From contig JAOPWO010000302.1 of the NCBI GenBank assembly GCA_025965635.1, positions 1 to 37,686 of the forward strand: a DNA stretch of 37,686 nucleotides, written 5' to 3'. The notes below the pieces were generated by a model. The model searched no databases. It saw only the letters and a program-made list of their open reading frames with translations, and was not told the origin of the DNA. Both the position numbers and the translations under genes were made by a program. Below are positions 1-7,836 of the stretch, one piece after another. This DNA is from Modestobacter sp. (lineage in GTDB: Bacteria; Actinomycetota; Actinomycetes; Mycobacteriales; Geodermatophilaceae). Position 1 is the first letter of the stretch. Each line of letters opens with the position of its first letter.

Positions 1-171
1 CGCCAGCACGGCCTTGCTGTGCGGCGGCCGGTCGTAGGGCAGGTGCGGCTCCGCGCCGAGCAGCACGAGCTCACCGTCCCAGCCGCGGCGGCGCAGCTGC
101 GCGATGGTCCGCACCGCGCCCACGCCGGCGCCGGCGACGACGATCCGCCGGGGACCTCCGGCGACGGTCAC
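1..171 (-). CDS. Ferredoxin reductase-like FAD/NAD(P) oxidoreductase, N-terminus (partial)
   Basis: The minus strand reads 57 codons from a GTG at 171 to the window edge, so the rest of the gene is missing. The start shows a Rossmann dinucleotide-binding segment, IVVAGAGVGAVRTIAQLRR (residues 10-28), then GELVLLGAEPHLPYDRPPHS (residues 33-52). The PYDRPP-SKAVL pattern is typical of rhodocoxin/putidaredoxin-reductase-type flavoproteins, which pass electrons from NAD(P)H to a 2Fe-2S ferredoxin serving a P450 or Rieske oxygenase. No ATG lies in frame close upstream, and an ATG at 197 opens a frame of only nine codons, so GTG 171 is the best start. The partner oxygenase would lie left of the window. 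The glycine pattern here, GAGVGA, is a little unlike the usual GAGLAG. Family call is good; partner and pathway are unknown. Confidence 0.8.
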   Translation of the reverse strand, partial: MTVAGGPRRIVVAGAGVGAVRTIAQLRRRGWDGELVLLGAEPHLPYDRPPHSKAVLA

Positions 172-207
172 CGGTCGGACCCCGTCGCCTCCGCCATGGC
201 CGCCACC

Positions 208-264
208 TCTCGATCGGGAGCGCCCCGTCCTCCGGGTGGCGCGGGCCTCCAGGCCCGATCGAGA
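208..264. repeat. 11-bp perfect inverted repeat upstream of the ferredoxin reductase gene
   Basis: TCTCGATCGGG (208-218) and its exact reverse complement CCCGATCGAGA (254-264) are separated by 35 bp. Each arm contains the palindrome CGATCG. They sit in the short region between the end of the ligase gene (291) and the GTG at 171, so they could be paired operators for the reductase gene or form a long-range stem. Function is not known. Confidence 0.6.
243..256 (-). terminator. Possible terminator hairpin after the feruloyl-CoA synthase-like gene
   Basis: GGGCCT-CC-AGGCCC is a perfect 6-bp stem 35 nt past the minus-strand stop at 291. There is no T-tract, which is common for terminators in high-GC actinobacteria, so the call rests on position and symmetry only. 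It overlaps the right arm of the longer inverted repeat. Confidence 0.3.
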
Positions 265-290
265 CTTTACATCACTCGGTCATGAGTCTC

Positions 291-2126
291 CTAGCGTGTA
301 GAGCGTTGCGACGACGAGCGGAGGACGACCCGCACCGGCGGCGGGTCGGCCGTCAGCAGCGCGGCCAGGCCGGCACGGCGGTCGCGGACGGCGGCCTGGT
401 TGACGTAACCCTTGTCGGTGATCTCCCCGGCGTCCAGCTGGGCCGGCTCGGTGAGGACGAGGAGCCGCTCCACGCACTGCGACGAGCCGCCCCCCTCGGC
501 GGCGAGGCGCTGCATCGTGGCGGCCAGGTCGGCCCGCAGCGACTCCTCGGGCACGCCGTCGGCGTCGACCCGGCCGGCGGCGTCGGGGTGCAGCCACACC
601 ATCGCGGTCACGCAGTCGCCGTCCTGCCCGCAGATCACCGCGTCGATGAGCAGCCCCTGCGACGCCGACAGCAGTGCCGGCCGCAGCGTGCCGACGCTGA
701 CGAAGGTGCCGGTGGCGAGCTTGAAGTCCTCGGCGATCCGGCCCCGGAACAGCAGCCCGGCGGCCACGTCGTCCGGGTCGGCCAGGACCACCGCGTCGCC
801 GGTGCGGAAGAAGCCGTGCTCGTCGAACGCGGCCTCGGTGAGCTCCGGCCTCCGGTGGTAGCCCGGGGTCACGTTGACCCCGCGCACCCGCACCTCGGTC
901 TTCTCCCCGACCGGGACCAGCGCCAGCTCGAGGCCGCACAGCGGCACGCCGAGCACGTCGCTGCGGGTGATCGCGAAGTGCGCCGCCGTCGCCGCGGGGG
1001 AGGTCTCGGTCAGGCCCCAGGCGGTGGTCATCTGCATCTGCGCACCGTGCGCGGCGGCCAGCTGCTCGATCCGGTCCCACAGCTGCTGCGGCAGCGCCGC
1101 GGCGGCGAAGAACCCGATCCGCAGCCGGTCGAAGAAGCCCCGGGCGGCGGCCTCGTCGCGCGCCAGGTGCGGCAGCAGCGCCGCGAAGCCGGCGGGCACG
1201 TTGAGGTAGACCGTCGGGTGCACGTCGGCGAGGTTGCGCACCGTGCGGCCGATCAGCGCCGGTACCGGACGGCCGTCGTCGATCCAGAGCTCACCGCCGT
1301 GGGCGAGCACCAGGCCCAGGCAGAAGTTGCCGCCGAAGGTGTGGCTCCACGGCAGCCAGTCCAGCAGCACCGGCGGCTCGGCGGCGAGGAACGGCCAGGC
1401 CTGCAGCATCTGCTGCTGGTTGGCCGCCAGCATCCCGTGGGTGGTCAGCACGCCCTTCGGCGCGCCGGTCGAACCCGAGGTGAAAAGGATCTTGGCGACG
1501 TCCTCCCGGTGCAGCGCCGCGCACCGGCGGTCGACCTCGTCGGTGGGCTCGACCCCGAACTCCTCCGGCGTCACCGAGCCGGGGACGCCGTCGTCCCGGC
1601 TGAGCACGAGCCGGTCGCCGGCCACCGCGGCCACCGCCCGGGCGAACGAGGCGTCCTCCGCCACGACCAGGCCCGGCTCGACCAGCTCGGCCATCGCGGT
1701 CAGCTCGGCGTGGTCGGCGCTCTGCAGGGAGTAGGCGACGCTGGTCGGCACCACCGGCGTGCCGACCGTCATCGCGGCCAGGGTGACCGCCAGGTGCAGC
1801 CGGCTGTTCCCCGACAGCACCAGCACCGGCCGGTCGGCCAGCCCCCGGTCCAGCAGCCCCTGCGCCAGCCGGTCGACCAGCCGGCGCATCTCACCCCAGC
1901 TGAGCCGCTCCCACGACTCCCCGGCGCGCTCGGCGACCAGCAACCGGTCCGGGTGCGCCGCACTGTGCGCCCGGAAGGAGTGCACCACGCTCACCGGGTG
2001 CTCGGCCAGCACCTCGGACGAGCGGAGCAGCAGCCGGCCGTCGGCCAGCGCCTCGGCCTCGATCCGCGGGCGCGAGAAGGTGGCGACCCCTCCGGGAGCG
2101 GGCGAGGGAGCAGCGTCGGCGGGCAT
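291..2126 (-). CDS. fcs: Feruloyl-CoA synthase-like AMP-binding acyl-CoA ligase
   Basis: This 611-residue member of the ANL superfamily would activate an aromatic or phenylpropanoid acid to its CoA thioester through an acyl-AMP. The P-loop-like motif LFTSGSTGAPKG is at residues 214-225, followed by the TAWGLTETSP region, the FFRTGD region and GRIAEDFKLATGTFVSVG. The C-terminus DAGEITDKGYVNQAAV and the upstream GGGSSQCVERLLVL are the arrangement seen in feruloyl-CoA synthases rather than in fatty acyl-CoA ligases. Start: ATG 2126 has a clear GGAGG about 7 nt upstream. It is divergent from an XRE-cupin gene, whose operator-like repeats lie between them, so that protein is the likely regulator. 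The usual partner enoyl-CoA hydratase/aldolase is not in the window. Substrate could equally be another hydroxycinnamate or a benzoate derivative. Confidence 0.75.
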   Translation of the reverse strand: MPADAAPSPAPGGVATFSRPRIEAEALADGRLLLRSSEVLAEHPVSVVHSFRAHSAAHPDRLLVAERAGESWERLSWGEMRRLVDRLAQGLLDRGLADRPVLVLSGNSRLHLAVTLAAMTVGTPVVPTSVAYSLQSADHAELTAMAELVEPGLVVAEDASFARAVAAVAGDRLVLSRDDGVPGSVTPEEFGVEPTDEVDRRCAALHREDVAKILFTSGSTGAPKGVLTTHGMLAANQQQMLQAWPFLAAEPPVLLDWLPWSHTFGGNFCLGLVLAHGGELWIDDGRPVPALIGRTVRNLADVHPTVYLNVPAGFAALLPHLARDEAAARGFFDRLRIGFFAAAALPQQLWDRIEQLAAAHGAQMQMTTAWGLTETSPAATAAHFAITRSDVLGVPLCGLELALVPVGEKTEVRVRGVNVTPGYHRRPELTEAAFDEHGFFRTGDAVVLADPDDVAAGLLFRGRIAEDFKLATGTFVSVGTLRPALLSASQGLLIDAVICGQDGDCVTAMVWLHPDAAGRVDADGVPEESLRADLAATMQRLAAEGGGSSQCVERLLVLTEPAQLDAGEITDKGYVNQAAVRDRRAGLAALLTADPPPVRVVLRSSSQRSTR

Positions 2127-2191
2127 GTGGGTCCTCCGAGGCGGACGGGAGGTGACCTGCTCATCCAGCCAGGCGACCGCCTCCCGGTCAA

Positions 2192-2220
2192 GATGGACGG
2201 CTGTCCATCACGATGGACGG
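2192..2220. promoter_or_regulatory. Operator-like palindrome plus direct repeat between the ligase and the XRE-cupin regulator
   Basis: GATGGAC-GGCT-GTCCATC (2192-2209) is a perfect inverted repeat with 7-bp arms. A third copy of the half-site, GATGGACGG (2212-2220), repeats the left arm exactly 20 bp downstream and abuts the ATG at 2221. This looks like a binding array for the adjacent XRE-family regulator, giving autoregulation and control of the divergent ligase gene. Binding is inferred. Confidence 0.65.
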
Positions 2221-2814
2221 ATGAGCGACGTGGGCGTGGTCGGCCGGAACGTGCGGAGGTTGCGCACCGAACGCCAGCTGAGCATCGGCGCGCTGGCCAC
2301 CCGCGCGGGGCTGGCCAAGCAGACGCTGGCCAACCTGGAGAGCGGCCGGGGCAACCCCACTGTCGAGACCCTGCTGGCCGTCTCCCGCGCCCTCGGGGTG
2401 GGCGCCACCTGGTTGCTCACCGAGTGGGGCAGCCCGGTCGTCGTCCACCGGGCCGACGGCGCCGGCTGGACCGAGGGGACCGGCGGGCGGCGGCGGGACC
2501 TGGACCAGATCTTCGGCACCGGGCAGGTGCTCAGCTCCCTGCTGCAGCTGACCCGGCCCGGCACGCCGTCGCCCGCGCTGGCGCCGGGCACGCTGCTGCA
2601 CGCCTACGTGGTCGCCGGCGTCGTGCTGGCCGGCCCGGTCGAGGACCAGCACCGGCTGTCCGCCGGGGACTTCATCCGCTTCCCCGGCGACGTCCCGCAC
2701 GTGCTCGGGGCGGCGTCCCCGCCGGCCACCGTGCACCTGGTGACCACCGAGCCGCGGGTGCAGCAGTTCTCGGAGCAGGCGCCCCCACCCGGCCCGGGGC
2801 AGGCCCGCTCGTAG
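2221..2814 (+). CDS. XRE-family transcriptional regulator with C-terminal cupin domain
   Basis: A 197-residue protein. The N-terminal helix-turn-helix (about residues 10-62) reads RRLRTERQLSIGALATRAGL then KQTLANLESGRGNPTVETL, a typical XRE/Cro fold. The remainder has a cupin-like beta-rich part with LSAGDFIRFPGDVPHVL near residues 150-165, the small-molecule-sensing half of HTH-cupin regulators. Start: ATG 2221 directly follows a half-site repeat. No convincing Shine-Dalgarno is separable from that repeat, so the message may be leaderless or very short; GTG 2230 is the alternative. It is divergent from the feruloyl-CoA synthase-like gene, which it probably controls. The ligand is unknown. 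Confidence 0.8.
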   Translation: MSDVGVVGRNVRRLRTERQLSIGALATRAGLAKQTLANLESGRGNPTVETLLAVSRALGVGATWLLTEWGSPVVVHRADGAGWTEGTGGRRRDLDQIFGTGQVLSSLLQLTRPGTPSPALAPGTLLHAYVVAGVVLAGPVEDQHRLSAGDFIRFPGDVPHVLGAASPPATVHLVTTEPRVQQFSEQAPPPGPGQARS

Positions 2815-2879
2815 GCCTGCCGCACCGGTCTGGTCTGGGTGCTGCCGATCGGCGCCGGGCTCAGTCCTGCGTGCGGACC

Positions 2880-3395
2880 GACTCGCGCGCAGGACCCCTG
2901 GAGCACCCCGCCGGCGGCGTTGCGGGGCAGCTCGTCCGACCCGGTCCCGGCGCCCGGCCGGCACGGCGAACGCGACCCCGACCTCGCCCACCGGGGGTGC
3001 GGAGCGCCGACGACAGCGGCCTGACCGCCCCCCGGGGCGGGCGTGCAGGACGTTCTCCGCCTCGGCGGGATGCACGTCTCCCCGCCGGCGCTGTGCATGT
3101 CCCCGCTCCTCATGGCCGTCGTCGTCGCCCGGTTCGCTGGCCGGTCGAGCGGGACGACGATCGCGCCGAGCAGCACGCAGGCGTGCACGACCTCGAAGAC
3201 CCGTGTGTCGTTGCGGGACAGCACCGTGACCCGGTCCCCCGGGCCGATCCCGTGCCGCTCGGCGAGCGGTGCGCCGGGCCTGGTGCTCGATCCAGGAGAG
3301 GACCTGCTGCCCCACGCCAGCCGCCTCTCCGCCGTCGCCGCTGGTGCCCCCGACGCCTGGGCTGGACAGCCGGGCCGGGTGGACGGTGTCGCGGA
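2880..3395 (-). pseudogene. Decayed acyl-CoA synthetase (AMP-binding) remnant
   Basis: Pieces of one AMP-binding ligase are recognisable on the minus strand in different frames. Near 3310-3280 is GQQVLSWIEHQARR. In another frame at about 3280-3120 is LAERHGIGPGDRVTVLSRND followed by TRVFEVVHACVLLGAIVVPL, the N-terminal region. At about 3030-2990 the C-terminal region AAVVGAPHPRW continues one frame over as GEVGVAFAVPAG. Then DELPRNAAGGVLQG returns in the first frame. The whole centre of the protein (AMP-binding core) is gone, there are at least two frameshifts, and the catalytic Lys expected in the terminal NAAGK motif is Gly. No intact open frame covers these pieces. The ends given are approximate. 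Confidence 0.7.
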
Positions 3396-3449
3396 ACCGT
3401 CCGGGTGGTGCGGTCGCCGTGCGCACCGGACCGCTGCCAGGCTCCGGGC

Positions 3450-3626
3450 ATGACCTTCGACCTGCACTCCGCCGACGGGGACGTGCACCACCACGGCGAC
3501 GGTGCCCGCTACAGCTTCACGAGCACCGGCCACCTGGTCGTGTACGACGCCGAGGGCAACAAGACCCTGTTCAGCGACCACAGCTGGGACCGGATCGAGG
3601 AGCCGGTGGCCCGTCCAGGCACGTGA
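3450..3626 (+). CDS. Small hypothetical protein (58 aa)
   Basis: ATG 3450 opens a short frame beginning MTFDLHSADGDVHHHGDGAR and containing YSFTSTGHLVVYDAEGNKTL. Its composition (balanced acidic, aromatic and beta-strand residues, few Arg/Pro runs) is unlike the spurious frames around it, which supports real coding. It has a His-rich patch HHHGDG but no domain I recognise, no signal peptide and no membrane segment. It sits between two pseudogenes, so it may itself be a stranded survivor of a larger locus. A GGCTCCGGGC stretch precedes the ATG without a clear Shine-Dalgarno. Function unknown. Confidence 0.5.
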   Translation: MTFDLHSADGDVHHHGDGARYSFTSTGHLVVYDAEGNKTLFSDHSWDRIEEPVARPGT

Positions 3627-3639
3627 CCCGCGCCGTCGG

Positions 3640-4069
3640 CCCCGCGGCTGAGCCGGTGGCCACCGGCGTGCCCGCGGTGTTGACGGCGACGGCGTCCCAG
3701 CGCACCTCACCGTGCTGACCGGCCCGAACGCCTCGACGTCATGCGGCTCGGCCGCCAGCGGGTCGTCGCTGCGCAGCAGCATCGGCGGCAGGAACGCGCC
3801 GCGGTCCCGGTCGGCACCGACGACGTCGAAGGAGTCGGGATCGCCCACCACGAGCTCGGCGACGCCGCGCAGCGCCGTGACCGAGCGGAGCACCTCCTCC
3901 CGCTGGTCCAGGCCGGCCAGCGCGCCCATGGTCACGCCGTCGGCACCGGGCGCCCCGACCACCACGCGCGCGCGCCGCTCGCGGGTGGCTTCGACGACGT
4001 CGTCCACCAGCCCCCGCGGCACCAGCCCACGGCGGATGGCGGTGCACCTCTGCCCGGCCTTGGAGGGGG
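3640..4069 (-). pseudogene. paaZ: paaZ remnant (aldehyde dehydrogenase and MaoC-hydratase pieces)
   Basis: Directly behind the paaR stop codon the minus strand encodes about 118 residues of an aldehyde dehydrogenase. They start at SKAGQRCTAIRRGLVP, which holds the catalytic-Cys region (GQ-C-TAIRR), and pass through MGALAGLDQREEVLRSV and GAFLPPMLLRSDDP to HDVEAFGPVST. These are hallmarks of PaaZ, the bifunctional oxepin-CoA hydrolase / semialdehyde dehydrogenase of phenylacetate breakdown. One frame over and immediately adjacent (about 3715) comes HGEVRWDAVAVNTAGTPVAT, which resembles the extreme C-terminus of the MaoC domain of PaaZ. So the N-terminal ~280 residues and ~250 residues between the two pieces appear deleted. 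A working paaZ must be elsewhere if the pathway runs to completion. The ALDH part is confident; the MaoC tail is a resemblance. Confidence 0.7.
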
Positions 4070-4669
4070 TCAGGTCCGGGCGCGCAGGCCCTGGAAGGTG
4101 GTGGCGACCAGGGCGTCGGCGAGGTCGTCGGCGGAGAGCCCGCCGTCGGGGCGGTACCACTCGGTGAGGGAGTTGACGGTGCCGAACAGCAGCCGGCTGA
4201 TGACGCCGGGATCGACGTCGGGTCGCACGTCGCCCTCGTCCTCGGCGGCGCGGACCAGGTCGGTGACCATCCGGTCGAACTCCCGCCGCCGGCGCAGGGC
4301 GTCCTGCTCGACCGGGGAGTTGCCGCGGACCCGCAGCAGCAGGGTGACGAAGGGCAGCTCGGCGGTGAGCACCCGGACCGACCCCCGGACGACGTGCTCC
4401 AGCCGGTCGATCGCCCGGCCGGTGGCCGCGCCGGGCTCGGCCGTGACGGCGAACAGCCCGTCCAGCGCCCGGTCGAGCGCCAGCCGCAGCAGCTCCACCT
4501 TGCTGGGCACGTGGTGGTAGATGGCCGACTTGGTGATGCCCAGCCGGGCGGCCAGCTCGTCCATGCTGGTCGCCTCGTAGCCACGCTCGTTGAAGGCGGC
4601 GACGGCGACGTCCAGCAAGGAGTCGAGGGAGTGGCCGGGTCTGCCCCGCCGCGCCGGGACGACGGTCAC
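4070..4669 (-). CDS. paaR: TetR-family regulator, probable PaaR repressor
   Basis: A 199-residue TetR protein from GTG 4669. The HTH lies at about residues 15-60: LDVAVAAFNERGYEATSMDE, then LAARLGITKSAIYHHVPSKV. A helical ligand-binding half follows (VRGNSPVEQDALRRRREFDR). GTG 4669 is chosen because GGGGGAA precedes it and because the longer frame from GTG 4762 adds a low-complexity Ser/Ala/Glu/Pro stretch. It lies downstream of paaK on the same strand (149 nt from the paaK stop) and divergent from paaABCDE, the usual place for PaaR, which is released by phenylacetyl-CoA. Two matching operator-like sites lie between paaK and paaA. The gene is immediately followed by the paaZ remnant. Ligand and role are inferred from context. 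Confidence 0.8.
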   Translation of the reverse strand: MTVVPARRGRPGHSLDSLLDVAVAAFNERGYEATSMDELAARLGITKSAIYHHVPSKVELLRLALDRALDGLFAVTAEPGAATGRAIDRLEHVVRGSVRVLTAELPFVTLLLRVRGNSPVEQDALRRRREFDRMVTDLVRAAEDEGDVRPDVDPGVISRLLFGTVNSLTEWYRPDGGLSADDLADALVATTFQGLRART

Positions 4670-4817
4670 CGGCGGTTCCCCCGTCGATCGGTTCGGTCCC
4701 GCGGGGCGCTCCGCTCCTCCCTCCGGAGCCGAGGCCGCCTCCGCGGTCTCTCCGCTCCTCACCGGCTGGCGCTCGCTGCGATGCCCGCCCGCTGCCGGCC
4801 GCCGCCCCGCTGGGTGC

Positions 4818-6164
<1,347 letters not shown>

Positions 6165-6226
6165 GGCCGGTGCCTCCGTGGTCGCAACGTCGTCGCCGGG
6201 AGGGGCGGCGGGCCCGGCCCACCAAT

Positions 6227-6244
6227 ACCGACCAGACGGTCAGG
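6227..6244. promoter_or_regulatory. PaaR operator-like site 1
   Basis: AATACCGACCAGACGGTCAG carries two opposed GACC/GGTC cores. It shares the frame AATACCGACCA-NN-YGGTCAG with a second copy 110 bp away. The site lies 63 bp from the paaK start, well placed to repress it. The core resembles the ACC-G...CGGT-type palindromes reported for actinobacterial PaaR. Binding is inferred. Confidence 0.65.
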
Positions 6245-6336
6245 TAATCAACTCCCCGGCGCCGGTCGCTGTCAAGACCCCGGAACCGCTCGCCGGATCC
6301 GTCTTGTGCGGCCCCTCCCGATGATGCACACTCAAT

Positions 6337-6354
6337 ACCGACCAAGTGGTCAGT
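6337..6354. promoter_or_regulatory. PaaR operator-like site 2
   Basis: ACCGACCAAGTGGTCAGT is an imperfect palindrome with 14 of 18 positions symmetrical, preceded by AAT as in site 1. It is 38 bp before the paaA ATG, in or just after the likely paaA promoter. The surrounding AT-rich bases stand out in this GC-rich DNA. Together with site 1 it would allow coordinate repression of both divergent units. Confidence 0.7.
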
Positions 6355-6391
6355 AAATGACTTCCCCGTCCGGTCCGAGCGAGGGAACGAG

Positions 6392-7366
6392 ATGTCAGCG
6401 CCCGCCCTGGAACGCCCCGCCGACGGCCCCGTCGACACTGCCGCGCTGCAGCAGCAGTTCGACGCCGTGATCGCCGCCGGCCACCGGATCGAGCCGCGGG
6501 ACTGGATGCCCGAGGGCTACCGGAAGACGCTGATCCGGCAGATCGCCCAGCACGCCCACTCGGAGATCATCGGCATGCAGCCCGAGGGCGACTGGCTGCT
6601 GTCCGCGCCCAGCCTGCGGCGCAAGGCGATCCTGCTGGCCAAGGTCCAGGACGAGGCCGGGCACGGCATGTACCTCTACTCCGCCGCCGAGACCCTCGGC
6701 GCCGACCGGGCCGACCTCACCGACAAGCTCATCACCCGCAAGCAGAAGTACAGCTCGATCTTCAACTACCCGACGCCGACCTACGCCGACGTCGGCGTCA
6801 TCGGCTGGCTGGTCGACGGCGCGGCGATCTGCAACCAGGTACCGCTGTGCCGAAGCTCCTACGGCCCCTACGCGCGGGCGATGATCCGGGTCTGCAAGGA
6901 GGAGTCCTTCCACCAGCGGCAGGGCTACGAGTTGCTGATGACGATGATGCGCGGCACCCCGGAGCAGCGGGCCATGGTGCAGGACGCCGTCGACCGGTGG
7001 TGGTGGCCCTCGCTGATGATGTTCGGCCCGCCGGACGACGACAGCCCCAACTCGGCGCAGTCGATGGCCTGGGGCATCAAGCGGCACAGCAACGACGAGC
7101 TGCGGCAGCGCTACGTCGACATGTCCGTGCCGCAGGCCGAGGTGCTGGGCGTGACCCTGCCCGACCCCGAGCTGGCGCTGGACCCCGCGACCGGCCGCCA
7201 CCGCTTCGGCGCGATCGACTGGGACGAGTTCAAGCAGGTGATCAGCGGCTCCGGACCGGCCAACGCCGAGCGGATCGCCCGCCGCCGGGCGGCCCGCGAC
7301 GACAACGCCTGGGTGACCGAGGCGGCCACTGCGTACGCCGCGAAGCACGCCGCGGACGCAGCATGA
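6392..7366 (+). CDS. paaA: Ring 1,2-phenylacetyl-CoA epoxidase subunit PaaA (catalytic)
   Basis: The catalytic diiron subunit of the PaaABCDE monooxygenase that epoxidises phenylacetyl-CoA. The 324 residues are the usual size. The ferritin-like diiron ligands are visible in KVQDEAGHGMYLY (EAGH at 88-91) and CKEESFHQRQGYELL (EESFH at 170-174). Other PaaA hallmarks include YPTPTYADVGVIGWLVDGAA and MFGPPDDDSPNSAQSM. ATG 6392 follows GAGGGA at a good distance. It is the first gene of a five-gene operon; its TGA overlaps the paaB ATG by 4 bp, so translation is coupled. PaaR-type repression is expected from the upstream sites. Confidence 0.95.
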   Translation: MSAPALERPADGPVDTAALQQQFDAVIAAGHRIEPRDWMPEGYRKTLIRQIAQHAHSEIIGMQPEGDWLLSAPSLRRKAILLAKVQDEAGHGMYLYSAAETLGADRADLTDKLITRKQKYSSIFNYPTPTYADVGVIGWLVDGAAICNQVPLCRSSYGPYARAMIRVCKEESFHQRQGYELLMTMMRGTPEQRAMVQDAVDRWWWPSLMMFGPPDDDSPNSAQSMAWGIKRHSNDELRQRYVDMSVPQAEVLGVTLPDPELALDPATGRHRFGAIDWDEFKQVISGSGPANAERIARRRAARDDNAWVTEAATAYAAKHAADAA

Positions 7367-7740
7367 GCGGGCCCCTGGCCGAGGTGACCGCCGAGGGCGG
7401 GCACGGCGCCGTCCCCACCGGGCCGCAGGTGCCGGTCGCCGACCAGCCGCGGGTCAGCCGCCGCGACTGGCCCCTGTACGAGGTGTTCGTCCGCGGCAAG
7501 CGGGGGCTCAACCACGTGCACGTCGGCTCGCTGCACGCCCCCGACGACGAGATGGCCGTGCACGCCGCCCGCGACGTCTACACCCGGCGCAACGAGGGCG
7601 TGAGCATCTGGGTGGTCGAGGCAGCCGCCATCACCGCCTCCAGCCCGGACGAGAAGGACCCGATGTTCGCCCCCAGCGGCGACAAGGTCTACCGGCACCC
7701 GACGTTCTACGAGATCCCCGAGGACGTCCCCCACATGTGA
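7363..7740 (+). CDS. paaB: Phenylacetyl-CoA epoxidase subunit PaaB
   Basis: A 125-residue small subunit that bridges the PaaA-PaaC heterodimers in the epoxidase complex. The core reads RRDWPLYEVFVRGKRGLNHV, then HVGSLHAPDDEMAVHAARDV, YTRRNEGVSIWVVEAAAIT and KVYRHPTFYEIPEDV, all typical of PaaB. The first ~30 residues (PLAEVTAEGGHGAVPTGPQ) are an extension beyond the common start. Because the ATG at 7363 overlaps the paaA stop, I keep it. It is followed by 96 nt containing a short hairpin before paaC, the only real gap in the operon. Confidence 0.93.
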   Translation: MSGPLAEVTAEGGHGAVPTGPQVPVADQPRVSRRDWPLYEVFVRGKRGLNHVHVGSLHAPDDEMAVHAARDVYTRRNEGVSIWVVEAAAITASSPDEKDPMFAPSGDKVYRHPTFYEIPEDVPHM

Positions 7741-7773
7741 GGAAGGACCCCCACGCCCCACCCTTCGCACACT

Positions 7774-7788
7774 CAGGGCGGGGCCCTG
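7774..7788 (+). other. Hairpin in the paaB-paaC spacer
   Basis: CAGGGC-GGG-GCCCTG is a perfect 6-bp stem with a 3-nt loop inside the operon, with no T-tract. It may stabilise or separate the message segments, or do nothing. The spacer otherwise holds only the paaC ribosome binding site. Confidence 0.35.
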
Positions 7789-7836
7789 CGCGGGGGCCGA
7801 CCGCTGGGCACACGTGGCCATGGAGAGGAACCTGCG

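Noticed and set aside
282..3626. Very long plus-strand open frame opposite the feruloyl-CoA synthase-like gene
   Set aside because: It is the complement of real coding sequence, is extremely rich in Arg/Gly/Pro/His, and matches no family. Only its last 58 residues (from ATG 3450) look like protein.
4670..4762. Upstream 31-codon extension of paaR from GTG 4762
   Set aside because: Ser/Ala/Glu/Pro-rich and not TetR-like. GTG 4669 has the better ribosome site.
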